Shown here: positions 12,901 through 24,200 of the stretch, one piece after another
How positions within the stretch are numbered: the stretch's first letter is position 1
Layout: every line of letters begins with the position of its first letter
Assembly (NCBI RefSeq): GCF_026914265.1
Contig: NC_069135.1
Location: forward strand, 3,055,001-3,119,000
From: Mya arenaria
Taxonomy: Eukaryota; Mollusca; Bivalvia; Myida; Myidae
DNA length: 64,000 bases
Direction: 5' to 3'
Program-made: the position numbers and the translations under genes
Notes under the pieces: model-generated
What the model saw: only the letters and a program-made list of their open reading frames with translations
Told to the model about the DNA's origin: nothing
The model's database searches: none

Positions 12901-15585
12901 TCATGAAATTTAGCTGCTAAATCAAATAACTACGCGATCTACTTGCAGTGAACTTAGAAAGACCCGATTTCTGACATTGGATACTGTCCATATACATCCG
13001 AGGTTGTTTTCGATAAAAATGTCCGTAGAGCTCCGTATTTACTTGCAGTAGAAGTCACACACGGCTTTACGTGCTTTAGCAAAACTCTTCAAGGGACTAT
13101 ACACCAGATTGGCACCACAAAAAAAATGTTGTTTTTTTTTGTAACGAATCTCAGGACAATTATTTAATAAAATGTTTGTTACTCTTTGATATCATACTGT
13201 AAAAAAGTACCAAGATGTAAAAAAATCGAGTCGGAGATCGAGTTCGAACCGGTGTCGCCAAAATTACAGTCCGGTGCTATATCCATTCTGCTACGAAGGC
13301 TTACCCTAAACAGTTGGAATATTTAAGCTTTATACCTAACTTGGTAATATCACGTGATGACATCGACTAGCCAATCACGCATAAGGAATGAATTCTACTA
13401 GGTAGACATACCTAGACTTTTTTAATGGAGGAATACGAACAAACTGCGAAAAAATAAAATAAATGTTAGCTATGAGGTACTTCTGTTAGTAAGATCCAAT
13501 GCATTGTACACATCGATATCAAGTTTATGTCAGTTTTCGAAAATTTTCTTTTTTTCGCTATTTCATCATACAGAGTACAGCCCCTTTAAAGCAGATGAAC
13601 GATCGAAAGTCAATTACTGGTTCGTATGCTAATGTATGTAAGGTACATGTACGAGCCAAATACGGAAACATCGTACGTAAAACATTTCATAGAGGTAATA
13701 ATGATATCTTTATCACAGAAATTGTCGGAATGAGCTCTCTTTAGGCGATAAATTCCATTCATGAGTATCCTTGAAGTTATATGTTAAAGTAAGCAGACGC
13801 AACCCAATTACTTCAACTGAGTCAGGCGTTGTTTCATATGTGCAAAAGGACAATTTTTATTCCGCTTTAAAATTAATATATTTAGTTTTCGGTTATCTTA
13901 AATGGCATTTTGACATCTGAGATGACTTGACAACATAACCGTTTCAAAAATGGCACCAATATTTGATTGAGCATGTTTGCATATGAAGAACAGCACGCGA
14001 AGATAAGTGGTATTGCTTCACCTGTATGTAATTTGTAAAGCACGTTTGACCAGAATGAAGAGGAGGAGAGGTTTATGAAAATACAAAATATTGTTATTCC
14101 GTCCATCATTCGAATTCTATCAACTTACTTCGGTAACGATAGCTTAATTATCAGGAAGTTTGGTTAAAATTATTATTCATATTTTACAAATTATAATACA
14201 TTATTGCATTTAGTCGCAACGTGTGGTAGCAATATACTTATGTCTATAGATTTAATCACTAAAACATTTACATACACTTTTTAAACCACGTGCTCTGTCT
14301 TAGCATTTTATTTTTAAAACAATCGCCAAAACTCTTCATGCATTAGTTAATATACTCATCAAAAAATATGAGAAGACGTCAAGTCATAAGTCTATGTATT
14401 TTGAATGGCCCACGTAACTGTAGATTTTAGAGGGATTCTGCCAACAGCTCCACGACTTTTCTTACCCGCTTGTATAAAAAGTGTGCCGCTTCAAAAACTA
14501 AAATAAACGACATCACATAGGCAGATTAAAAATGGGTAATGCCATGGGACGTCGTTAATTTTACATATTCCCGCAAGCTACATTAGTGGGTTTTTTTCAA
14601 ACTCTTTGTACATATTCTATATAACAGGCACATTCCCGCCTGTACGGACTCACTGTCACGCAGCCTAACGCTTGCTTAATATGCTTACAACAATCATCAA
14701 CTAGACGTACAGTACTAACTGAATGATATGAAATACTAATATTATAAGAGTAACATTTGATATATTAGCTGTTATGTTCATTTAATCAAGGCACATTATT
14801 ATTATTAAGTTACACTCACATTCAAAATCCATACATAACACGTGTATAACAAACACAATTTTGAGTGATAAACCTTGCACTTCTTACTTAATAATGCATT
14901 CATGGAAATTATTACACTGTAATCGTGTATTTAATAGGCAAAAACGCAAACAATATTTAATGATTGGTGAATGCTAAAATAATTACTGTGATCTACTGCA
15001 GTCTCATAAGATAGAAATACCGTGTTTGCTGCCCATTTCCTTCAAATTAAACTCGGTATCCTTCATAAGGACCATTATTTTCAAAATTATTTATCCTTTA
15101 TGGTATATTTATTATATATCTTATTTGGGAATAATAGTGCATCTTTATAAACGTCTGTAAAGTTGAACTTACTTTTGTATTAATTCGCGTACAAAGCAAT
15201 TTTGGATGGATGGATTTATATACCTTCAGGTAGCATCGTCTCCACATTCCGTAAAAAGTTGAACATTCTGCGGCGGAATCAGAACCAGGACGAAGAACCG
15301 GAAGCTGTGTACCGGCGGACAGACACCGCCGCCGCAGCCACGACGCATGGAATTGAGGGCGCCACGGAACTTCAACCACTCACCGGAAACGGAAAGGAGA
15401 AGGAAACGGAAGCTGAAACGTTTGAACTTGCCAACGAGACTATAGGGGATTCGGAGGGCGAGAAGAAATGCACGCCGGGGGAAGATTCCCCGAAGGACGG
15501 CGGCGCCGAAGCAACCAAACTAGATCCACCGGAAGTCGTTATCGTTCCCGGCACGCCGGAGCCTTCGGAAGTTGAGAGTGATTAA
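5087..15585 (+). CDS. unrecognised type I single-pass membrane protein, five exons
   Basis: I do not recognise this protein. Five exons join with a continuous frame through GT-AG junctions: 5087-5162, 5690-5946, 7634-7805, 8934-9131 and 15230-15585 (1059 nt, 352 residues; intron phases 1, 0, 1, 1). The start is the first ATG after an acceptor-like site at 5071 and opens a clear signal peptide (residues 1-21). Residues 22-187 are an ectodomain with eight cysteines and alternating polar/hydrophobic strands, which resembles a CUB-like beta-sandwich without a recognisable signature. Residues 188-211 (GIAVGVSLACVFL onward) are one membrane span. The remaining 140 residues are a charged, proline- and glutamate-rich cytoplasmic tail with a basic juxtamembrane patch (FRKKLNILRRN) and no known domain. 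A surface receptor or adhesion role is inference only. The 6.1-kb last intron carries a LINE and a SINE. The exon chain is well supported; the function is unknown. Confidence 0.8.
6690..7465. repeat. 22-bp minisatellite in intron 2 of the membrane-protein gene
   Basis: Over 30 imperfect copies of a 22-base unit, of the form TAACCGTTCACTAAACATCT plus TA, with point variants (TTCACT/TACACT, CATCTT/CATATT) and a few 14-16-base partial units. The right-hand units drift to a GCCTTAGAACCGTACACTAAA form, so the array has diverged from one end. It stops about 170 bases before the acceptor of exon 3. Confidence 0.92.
9918..10003. repeat. (AAT)n(AAC)n microsatellite at the LINE boundary
   Basis: About 18 AAT units followed by about 10 AAC units. 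It sits where the 3' end of the minus-strand LINE would be, so on that strand it reads as a (TTG)n(TTA)n tail. Short microsatellite tails are common for CR1-like LINEs, so it may be part of the element rather than an independent repeat. Confidence 0.9.
10050..11081 (-). pseudogene. LINE ORF2 fragment: APE-type endonuclease
   Basis: Endonuclease/exonuclease/phosphatase fold that nicks target DNA to start reverse transcription. The visible landmarks run in order: the N of SLNIQHIL, the E of GLCETF, YRPPDSS, the GDFN motif and the SDHLPI catalytic Asp-His. One in-frame TGA (near 10726) splits it between the CETF region and the GYSFVRKDR region. After SDHLPI the frame changes once and about 40 residues of the post-endonuclease linker can be followed to a stop near 10050. 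The domain is otherwise well conserved, so the breaks look fairly recent. Nothing resembling a YADD reverse transcriptase follows. Confidence 0.85.
11212..12655 (-). pseudogene. LINE ORF1: coiled coil, SGNH hydrolase, CCHC zinc knuckle
   Basis: RNA-binding and chaperone-type ORF1 of the intronic LINE. The N-terminal part (12655-12190) is acidic and ends in a heptad-like coiled coil. The middle part (about 12100-11500) is an SGNH/GDSL hydrolase-like domain with the block I motif GDSI (nucleophile Ser), block III GGND, and the late block V pattern DGIHLN with His. The C-terminal part (11400-11212) holds one zinc knuckle, CTHCRMQNHNTSEC, with CX2CX4HX4C spacing. Two apparent single-base frameshifts, near 12190 and near 11395, interrupt it, so it is a pseudogene, although the catalytic and zinc residues are still present. 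Confidence 0.85.
13080..13310 (-). mobile_element. tRNA-derived SINE
   Basis: On the minus strand a tRNA-like head shows an A box (TAGCAGAATGG, plus-strand 13283-13293) and a B box (GGTTCGAACTC, 13240-13250) at RNA polymerase III spacing. The acceptor stem does not close, so it is not a working tRNA. About 150 bases of non-tRNA body follow, including a GGTGCCAATCTGGTGTATAG segment and A/T runs. The ends and target-site duplication are unclear. It lies in intron 4 of the membrane-protein gene. Confidence 0.55.
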
Positions 15586-15589
15586 TAAA
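15584..15589 (+). other. poly(A) signal overlapping the stop codon
   Basis: The stop TAA (15583-15585) of the membrane-protein gene is the beginning of an AATAAA hexamer, and a GT/T-rich stretch follows within 50 bases. If used, the 3' UTR would be only about 15-30 nt. Another AATAAA occurs near 15766. Confidence 0.45.
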
Positions 15590-17150
15590 CGTTTGAACTT
15601 CTTTGAAAAATTATTTCTGGCGTTCAATGTGTTCAAATTTTACAGAATAAGGGGATAATGCCACACATTTTGACATTGTTCATTTATGTGGTTTTTAGCA
15701 CTGTCGTGACTCAACATGTCGGCAGTATGGCGTACCAAGCGGCTCAAAAGTGTACTATCAACAACAATAAACCTACAGCTATAGATTTAAATCTAAAGTT
15801 GTATTTAATAGCTACAGCTGTATACTTATAGCTGAAGTTGTATTTTACATTTGTAGATTTCTATAAATACATATTTTACAGCTACAGCCATGGAATACAA
15901 AATAGCCACTGCTGTATGTTATTACTTTAGCTATTTATTAGTACACATGGTTGGTGCGTGTATTGGTCTTGGACAACAGTCGGAATGAATTCACATGAAT
16001 AGCAATATCATGATTTAGATTTTTAATGTTTCATACATCAGATGTAGTTTCATTTTCATTACATGTGAACATCTTGTTTCTTTCTCTACAATGGCTTAAG
16101 AAATTTATATGACTCTTACACGCGTTTGGATGCTAGCCATGAGGTTTGATGACAACGTAATTACCAGAAGTATTCACCATTCAGACATACGTTCACGTTG
16201 AAAGCCTAACCATATTCATTGGTCTTTGATCCACATTTCTCGTCTTAACATAATCCGTATCATTGAACGGAGTGACAATACCATAGGATATAGTGCAATA
16301 CATTTCGATCACGTGAGATTACTTCGTTTTATATGTCCGCCAAACTATACTTATATGCCTAAGGAATGGATGGATTTAATGACACACATTGAAGGTTTGT
16401 TCTCACTTTCCCACACAGCACACAATACATCTCCCCAACTCCAACCTCAATTTCCATAGGAAAAATTAGTGGTTGGGAAAGTGGGAACACACCACATTGA
16501 AGAAGTCGTGGCAAATCTGAGGGTAGGAAGTACTGTGTGAACTATTTATGCCAACTTGTAAAACGTTAAACATTAATTACATATTGAGCTAGAAGTCACC
16601 GCAACAATTGTCCGCCTCTACAATTACAGATCTGTGATTCTCATGCATCTAACAGATCTATGCATTTTACTTAATATATTTCAGCCTTTTATAAAACATG
16701 CATTCCGTCAATGTTGTCAATGTTGTTGTTGTTGGATGACAAGAAGATACAGGTAGATATTCATAACAGTCAGATTTTTACACACATCCAGGTAGTTTTT
16801 GTTTACTGAAATATGAATGATGATTGTAATATAACGATAGTTTAGAAATATATAATTGTTATGTGTTTATACATTGTAAGATGTTTTGTCCTTTTTGTTT
16901 TAGTATACATGTTTAATAGTCAATATATTTTATCTTTGAAGTTTCGTGTAATAAAATTTAGATACGTAACATGAGTTTGTATTTACCATCTGACTGCCAT
17001 GACACAGGACTACTCGTCAAATAAAAAAACAAGTCGAATTAAAAAGTAATCAAGAAACGCCGCAATGCAACGAAACCAGGTGTCCAGTGATTTACAGAAG
17101 AACTTCAGCCTTAATTGTGCAATTCAGTTTCAACTGTGTTTAATATTTTT
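15586..17150. other. intergenic region, no gene recognised
   Basis: AT-rich sequence downstream of the membrane-protein gene. Around 15770-15900 the string AGCTACAGCTGTA and related palindromic pieces recur, possibly an old small repeat. An open frame at 16226-16459 has no recognisable content. Confidence 0.4.
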
Positions 17151-17825
17151 CGCAACGGTGACCTCTACATTGGCCCTAGGGGCCCCAAATGCAATATGTG
17201 GAAGTACTCCATAATCTATTCCTACCTACCAAATTTGGTCACATTAAAATAATTCGGAACCAACCGGTTACCGGTATTTATTTTGTGTAACCCTAGGAAC
17301 CCCAAACGAAATCCCTTGCAAGTTCTCTATATATTATTCCTACTTACCAAATTTGGTTTCAGTATTTCAACCCCAACTAAGTCTTTTCAGTTTTGAACGT
17401 TTTTTTTTCTATTTTTAGTAACAGTGACCTTAACCCGAAGGGTCCCAAACTCAAAACCAAGAAAGGAGTTCATAAACTCTTCCAATGTACCAAGTTTGGT
17501 CACAATAATATGCCAATCATAACGTAAGTTATTCAGTACTTGCCATTTTCTATTTTTAGTAACAGTGACCTTGACCATGAATCTCAGGGCCTCAAACACA
17601 GTCCCATGAAAGGTCTCTATAAAATCTTCCTGTATACCAAGTTTTTGTCGCAAAATGTCAACCCCAACTTCAGTTATTCGGATCCAAGCAATTTTCTATT
17701 AAAGAAACAGTGACCTTGACCCTAAGGCTCCATACTCAATCCCATGAAAGGTCTTTATAAACTATTCCTATATACCAAGTTTGGTCACTATATCTCAAAC
17801 CTAACTAAAATTATTTGATACAATA
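17150..17825. repeat. five tandem ~145-bp units with TGACCTTGACC
   Basis: Five diverged units of about 140-150 bases. Each has the order: GTGACCTTGACC-like box, GGxxCCAAACxCAATCCC, AAAGGTCTCTATAAACT-like box, ATACCAAGTTTGGTCAC, and an ATTTT-rich tail. The first boxes start near 17157, 17285, 17420, 17562 and 17710. TGACCTTGA is the complement of TCAAGGTCA, the half-site bound by ERR/SF-1-type nuclear receptors. Similar boxes occur in the dispersed repeats at 21.8 kb and 42.1 kb. Confidence 0.7.
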
Positions 17826-17859
17826 ATTGTTGCCACTCGGCACTCAAAAGCACAAAAAT

Positions 17860-18450
17860 CCCCCCACATCAATCAAGGGTCATAATTTGTAGTCAGGGTT
17901 AATATGAAGTAATGTAATCAAAGTGTGTTTGGTACTAAAGTATGAAAGCCATTTAGTGAATAGTGTTTGAGATGGTAGTTTAAACCAAAAGTAGCCAAAC
18001 TTTTTAAGTCAATCAATGGCCATTATTTGTATTTAGGATAATATGTAGTTATGTAACCTTATTGTTTGATGGCCTAAAACAACTGTGTGAAGTACTAAGT
18101 CAATTGAATGAAGTATAGAAGTAATCCCCAAATGTCCCTTCAACTTAAACCATAGAACAAGAGCACCGCGAAACGGAGCATTATACGCCCGAAGAAGATT
18201 CGGCTTGAGGTCCTTTTAATGTAGTGATGATTTGTATAAAGTTATTTGAAAATCGCTTTATTAGTTACCAAGTTATGGCCCGGACACGAAATTGCTAACG
18301 GACGGACAGACGGACAGACGATGGAGGCCATAACATAATACGACCCTTCGGGCGTATAAAAATGTGCCCTATAACTTTACCCTAGGTTCCTAAGTCAATC
18401 AGAGGCATTATTTGTATTTAGGATAACATGGAGTTAGGTAAACTCATTGT
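17860..18450. repeat. degenerate repeat units interrupted by a MITE
   Basis: Units with AAGTCAATCAATGGCCATTA and TTTGTATTTAGGATAA occur near 17867, 18003 and 18390. The small inverted-repeat element at 18181-18359 lies between the second and third units, so it probably inserted into an older array. Confidence 0.5.
18181..18359. mobile_element. MITE-like element with perfect 14-bp terminal inverted repeats
   Basis: TTATACGCCCGAAG at 18181-18194 is exactly inverted at 18346-18359. The body is 179 bp with no coding capacity, containing GGACGGACAGACGGACAGAC. It matches the form of a miniature inverted-repeat transposon. The leading GAGCACCGCGAAACGGAGCA just outside may belong to a longer element. 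Confidence 0.65.
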
Positions 18451-19123
18451 GTGGCGTTCCTGAACGATAAATAACACATTTTCTTACCATATCAAACTTA
18501 CAAACCTCATATTAAAACACTGGACCTCTTGTTCATATCTTTGTTAAGATAAACAACATTGTTTATGTCATCGTTGTTAACTTTCAAATCCTTATTGCAC
18601 TGTCTACTGTCTTGAAGTTAATTGCTAAACTTGTTGATGTGCAGTATTCCTCACAAGATTTGATCCAACAGATTCAAAGGTACTTGTTTATATTTAAATA
18701 TGTGAGCACATCATGAAATATTTCAACCTGAAAGTTATCAAAGATGTCATTAATCACATTCTTTACTTTAACAAAGTTATGAACAATTGACTCATTGTTG
18801 GTCAGGCATAAAATGTTACACTTAATAAAAATCTAAATTTCATTGCCTTTACATTAGTCACACACATTTATCACCATCAACAAAAAATATTATTTCCAGC
18901 AAAATTCCTGTCAGAAATTCTGCATCAGATATCTTTATGAATTGACAAACTGTTCTTAAACCTGTATCACAAATCAGGACAAACAAAGCTTGGGGCTTTT
19001 TATGAGAGCATGTCAAACTTGATGGGATCCATAGTAAATTTCTTGATATATATTAGTGGGTTAATCTTTAAATTTGGTAATACACAACATAGTTCAGGAA
19101 ATACTTCAATAAATGTATTAATC

Positions 19124-21208
19124 TTTATTAATTCAAATTAAAACAGTGTACATGCTTTATATACAACTTAACAGTAAAACAAGTAACAACAGATGGCAGA
19201 TTAGCATATTTCCATGATTGCTTACCGGGGTAGCACATTCAACGGTCCGAATTACCGCCCACTTACTGGGAGTTATACATGTTCATTTAAGGAATCTGTC
19301 ACTTCAAAGAACTACATGGTAACTCTAAGAACGTATAAAATGCACATACAATACAGAGGAAATATAATTTAAGACTGTTAATCTGTGGGGATGTATCACT
19401 TTGAGTTGCTTCCATAAAGTCAGTATCACACAGCATAGGTAGAGCGGGATGTAACTTTACCCATCCAGCAAGAAATGATACAGTCGCACAGATCAACCGA
19501 CTTCATAAATTTCTTTTATTTCACAGTATGTTTTTAAAAAAATGAGATTATAATTTTCTTAAAAGAAGCATCTAAATTGACAACAAAAATCATATTTGAT
19601 TTGCGTAGGTCAAAAACTTGCAGCTTCAATAGAATGTCTTACTCATGTGTTAGTCCGATGAAATCATTGGTGGATAAGATAACAACACTGATCACTGACA
19701 TTACTACAGAGATCAACTACTGCAAACAACTATTTAGAACTATTGACCTTTATAAAGCCATTTAGTTCCTGTTTGGTAAAAACAATGAGGCAGAAACTAA
19801 AACAGAAGTGCAAGCATTGAGATTCTACAAAATGGTAATTATCACAAGCCACATTAAACTAGACAAACCTCACACACTTAACAATGACAAATACACTGTT
19901 TGACACTAACAGTCAATGGTGTCTGTTTTACAATGCATAATCAACAAAGGGTGCATAACTGTTACAAATCACAATTACACATGTAGGTCAGCAGAGTCTT
20001 AGTAGGATATGATGAGGGTATTATAACCAAACATGTAACTATAGGGGTGTATACAATAACATTTAAGGACTGATCACATTTACACAGTAGGGCATGCAAG
20101 CATATTCCATGAAGCCTGCCTGCGATTCTTAGTCATTTGCTCGCTTGCCCTACTGCATTCATACAGCAAGGAAAAATACCTTCAATACTTAAAATCAAAT
20201 AAATTTACATTATAAATCATTATTCATTATGACTAAAAACAAGCAGCATCTCCTGCAATGGAGTATTTGTTCTGAAATAAATGTAACCAACAACATACGT
20301 TTGTATAAATGAATAGCTGATTTTTGTTACAACGATTAAATGACGTCGCGCTTATCCAATCGGAGTGCAATATTGAAACAAACATAACTCTTTGACTGTC
20401 ATACATTACATATGTCAAGTTTCATCTAAACAAAGGACTCGAGGAGGCGAATAAAAATATATGTAAGTAACTGCAACTTGCTTGATTGGCAACCAATCCT
20501 TCATATAAAATACAGTGTGAATTAAAACATGAGTGCTGTATAAAAGAACCTTTTTTTATATATTCATTCAAAGAAGGGACATAACTTTACTCAAAGATAT
20601 TGAGTTATGGGCCTACATGAACATATGCATATTGTCCATACATTCTTATACCTGTTGGATATCTTGAAAGTTGTTGTTTTTAATTACCGGTATGGCCATT
20701 TTTTTCCCACAATTACAACAATGTCACAAAGATAATCACAAAGCCCTACCTTTTTCTTAGAAAAACATATGAGCTATAAACATAAATTTCATATACGATC
20801 CAGACTGTACATTGGAAATAAGTATAAATTTATAATGCTGATTGAGAACTACCCAGTATTTACTATTAATAAGGTCCCCTTAAATTTGATGACAAAAATA
20901 AATCAAAAGGAAATATGTAAAAGGTATGTTGAGCACAAGCACATATTTTATGGTAAAATAGCACTTATTTACTGCATCAAGAAACATTGCAGTTTCATAA
21001 ATCCACACTGTTTTCGTGGGTAGGAAGGCATTTCTTAGTCTCAATGAAGCCTAGACATTAACGAAGAGTACATAATATTTGTAAAAGTTCATTTGCTTAC
21101 TCTTAGGGTAAAAGGACAGGTATTTTTTGACGAGTCAGACTGGCCACTGCGTGCAAATAATTAACTAAAGATGGCCTGAAGTGCACAATGTCAAGGTCAC
21201 ATGAGAGT
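19124..21208 (-). other. probable long 3' UTR of the FAM185A-like gene
   Basis: Downstream of the FAM185A-like stop there is 2.1 kb of AT-rich sequence without reading frames. On the minus strand an AATAAA signal lies at 19129-19124, followed by A/T-rich sequence. I infer this is the transcript end; nearer, weaker signals cannot be excluded. Confidence 0.4.
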
Positions 21209-24200
21209 TCATGACGAGGCATCCTTGAATATGTTGAGCGAGGCCAGCCAGCTGTAGTACTCAAGACTGATCCGGCCCTTGCCCGTCTTCACTTTAACTT
21301 CCTTCTTCCCGCTGTCCAAGTTGGCCAGAGTACCTGAAGAAGTAGAACTATTAATATCACAGGAAATAAGATTGTGTTTATCCAAAATTATATTCAATAA
21401 GGCATTCTATAGTTATATATTGTAAATTGTATTGTATAAAATTATACTGTACATAAAATTAGTTTGGTTCAATTCATTCATCCCTTGTAATTTAAAGACT
21501 TCAAAATGAACAAGAGGCCTATAAGGGGCTATGCTCTACTGGCATGGCTCTTTTGGTCATTTTCAATCCAGAACATGTATGTATGGGTAAAAGGCAACAA
21601 ACATATAGTTCATGTTTTGTGTTTGGGTTACCTGAAAACATTGCACATTCAACATCTGAGGACAGAAAGTGTTGTAAGCAGATTAGTTGCATGAACTATT
21701 TTAGTATGTGCCAAGTAAAGGTCATCTGACAAAATAAAGTTTCTTTCAAAACTGTACTCATGGTCAAAATTTCATTTCTGTAGCTTTAAAAATAAAAAAG
21801 TTGGTCAAAAGGTCAAAGTCAAGGTCATCCGAGGACAACATTGATGCTCGTTTGCAAAACTGTACACATGGTCCAAATATCATTGCTGTAGTTTTAAAAA
21901 TAAAAAAGGTTTAAAGGGGTTGGGCCAGCTTTGGGACCAGGGGCATAATTTCAACTGTTTTGCTTGAGAGTCATCATATGATGCTCCACAACAAATATCA
22001 AAGGTATGAGCTGTGTTTTGAACACAGGTGCATAATTTGAACAACCATGGTAGCAGACCACTAAATTATGCCTTATTCAAAATAGCAAGTGTCTGCATAG
22101 CTGGTTCAGACAAAAAGATTTTCAAACATTCCCAATTTAAGTATAGCAAACCTGTGAACCCCAGGGGATGGCCAGTAATGACTCTAGGGGCAAAATTTGA
22201 ACAAACATTCACGAGCAATTGTGCTTAGATGGATGTGCCAACACACAAAAAGATTTTCAAACATTTCCCAATTTAAGTATACCAAACCTGTGAACCCTGG
22301 GGCGTGGCCAGTAATGACCCCGGGGGCATAATTTAAACAAACAGTCCCAACCAATTTTGTTTAGATGAAAGCGCGAACTACAGACACTTTGGCCAATAGA
22401 GCTAAAAAATAGCCTTTGGCCTTTCAACAAGAACATGGCAGAGTAATTCACAAAATCAACTGCAGAACCAAAAAGCAAGTAAACCTGGCTAAAAATAGAC
22501 AAATCGCTCATGCAGACTTGGCTAAACATAGGTTAGCTAAAAATAGCATTTTTTTAAAAACTTTCAAGGCCCATAATCTAGGCATGCATGGGCAGATCTG
22601 GCTGGTTTTCAAAGGAACCAAGCTCTGATGGATATCTAAATACTGTACAAGTTTTATCTAGATACAATCAAAACTGAAGACTGTATCATGTTCACAAGCA
22701 ATTGTTTACGGACACACTGACGCACGCACAGACGCACATACAAGGTACACATTACCATTGCATAAGCTCTTCTGGCCTTTGGCCAGTAGAGCTAAAAACG
22801 AAGAGTTCAAATTATGAATAGTGCAGCAATACACCATAACTCTTTAGCTAAAACACCACCTACTATACATTAATTTACATTTTACACATAATTAAGCTAA
22901 ATTTTCAAGAAAAAAAGATCATGATTTAAAGCAAAAGGAAGGAACTCTGTACCAGTAACACTGGTGATGTTGTCAGCTTTTTCAATTTGCATATTGTTGA
23001 GTGCCACTTTCCCAGGATCGATGCTAGTCCCGGTGAGGCTCACCTTTCCTTTTTGAGATTCAGCAACCTTCACACAGACATCACCTACAAATGCAGACAC
23101 AACCTTCACACAGACATCACCTACAAATGCAGACACAACCTTCACACAGAAATCACCTACAAATGCAGACACAACCTTCACACAGACATCACCTACAAAT
23201 GCAGACACAACCTTCACACAGACATCACCTACAAACGCAGACACAACCTTCACACAGACATCACCTACAAATGCAGACACAACCTTCACCTTCACACTGA
23301 CATCACCTACAAATGCAGACACAACCTTCATACAGACATCACCTACAAATGCAGACACAACCTTCACACAGACATCACCTACAAATGCAAACACAACCTT
23401 CACCTTCACACAGACATCGCCTTGGAATGCAGACACAACCTTCACACAGACATCGCCTACAAACAACATTCTCACAGACATCACAAACAAACAACATTCA
23501 CACCAGTATCGCATACAAACATCCTTCAAACAGACATCCCCTACAAACACATTCACACAGACATTGTCTACAAACAACCTTCACACAGACATCGCCTGCA
23601 AACAACCTTCACACAGACATCGCCTACAAACAACCTTCACACAGACATCGCCTACAAACAACCTTCACACAGACATTACATACAAGTGCAGACACAACCT
23701 TTTCAAATATATTGCAGCAATGTACTGTTTTGAATTTTAGACAAAATGCACTGAAATAAATATAAGCAGCAATGTGAATCCTGATTAACCTAAGCTTACC
23801 TATGTTGCTTGAATCGTTCACATTCATACAAAACCAGGTGTGGACATATTTTTCATTCATATTTGTTAGAAATAAGTTTGCAATTATTTCATTAATAGAA
23901 CATGCTGCATTTTCTCACAAAATATATTATACCTGTCCCAGTTTCCATGTTGATGTTGCCCTCTCGTGACATGGCTACCACACTGTCACCCCGCCCCACC
24001 TTAACAGATAGATTCCCATCCAGGCTGCCTGGAGGTAAAAGCACTACAAATCACAAACTAAGCATTTCAAACTTGCTTCATGTAGATAACTACAGCATAC
24101 CTAAATGGTCAATTGCAACAGTAAACTGTTACTTCACCACATATTTAATACAATGCATAAAAGTTATTCCCGTGATCTATTCAAACCAAAATTTACTACC

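Larger units (their letters stand above)
9841..13021. repeat. inverted repeats flanking the intronic LINE
   Basis: Bases 9841-9866 and 12996-13021 are exact 26-bp inverted repeats (core ATTTTTATCGAAAACAACCT), and weaker similarity extends about 20-25 bases on both sides. The whole LINE lies between them. This could be the terminal inverted repeats of a DNA transposon into which the LINE jumped, or two opposite copies of one short repeat. Confidence 0.55.

Noticed and set aside
22897-23733. Long open frames on both strands across the 36-bp repeat (248 residues on the plus strand)
   Set aside because: The plus-strand frame (HRHHLQMQTQPS-type repeats) is an accident of a unit length divisible by three. 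Only the minus-strand frame connects to real exon 6.
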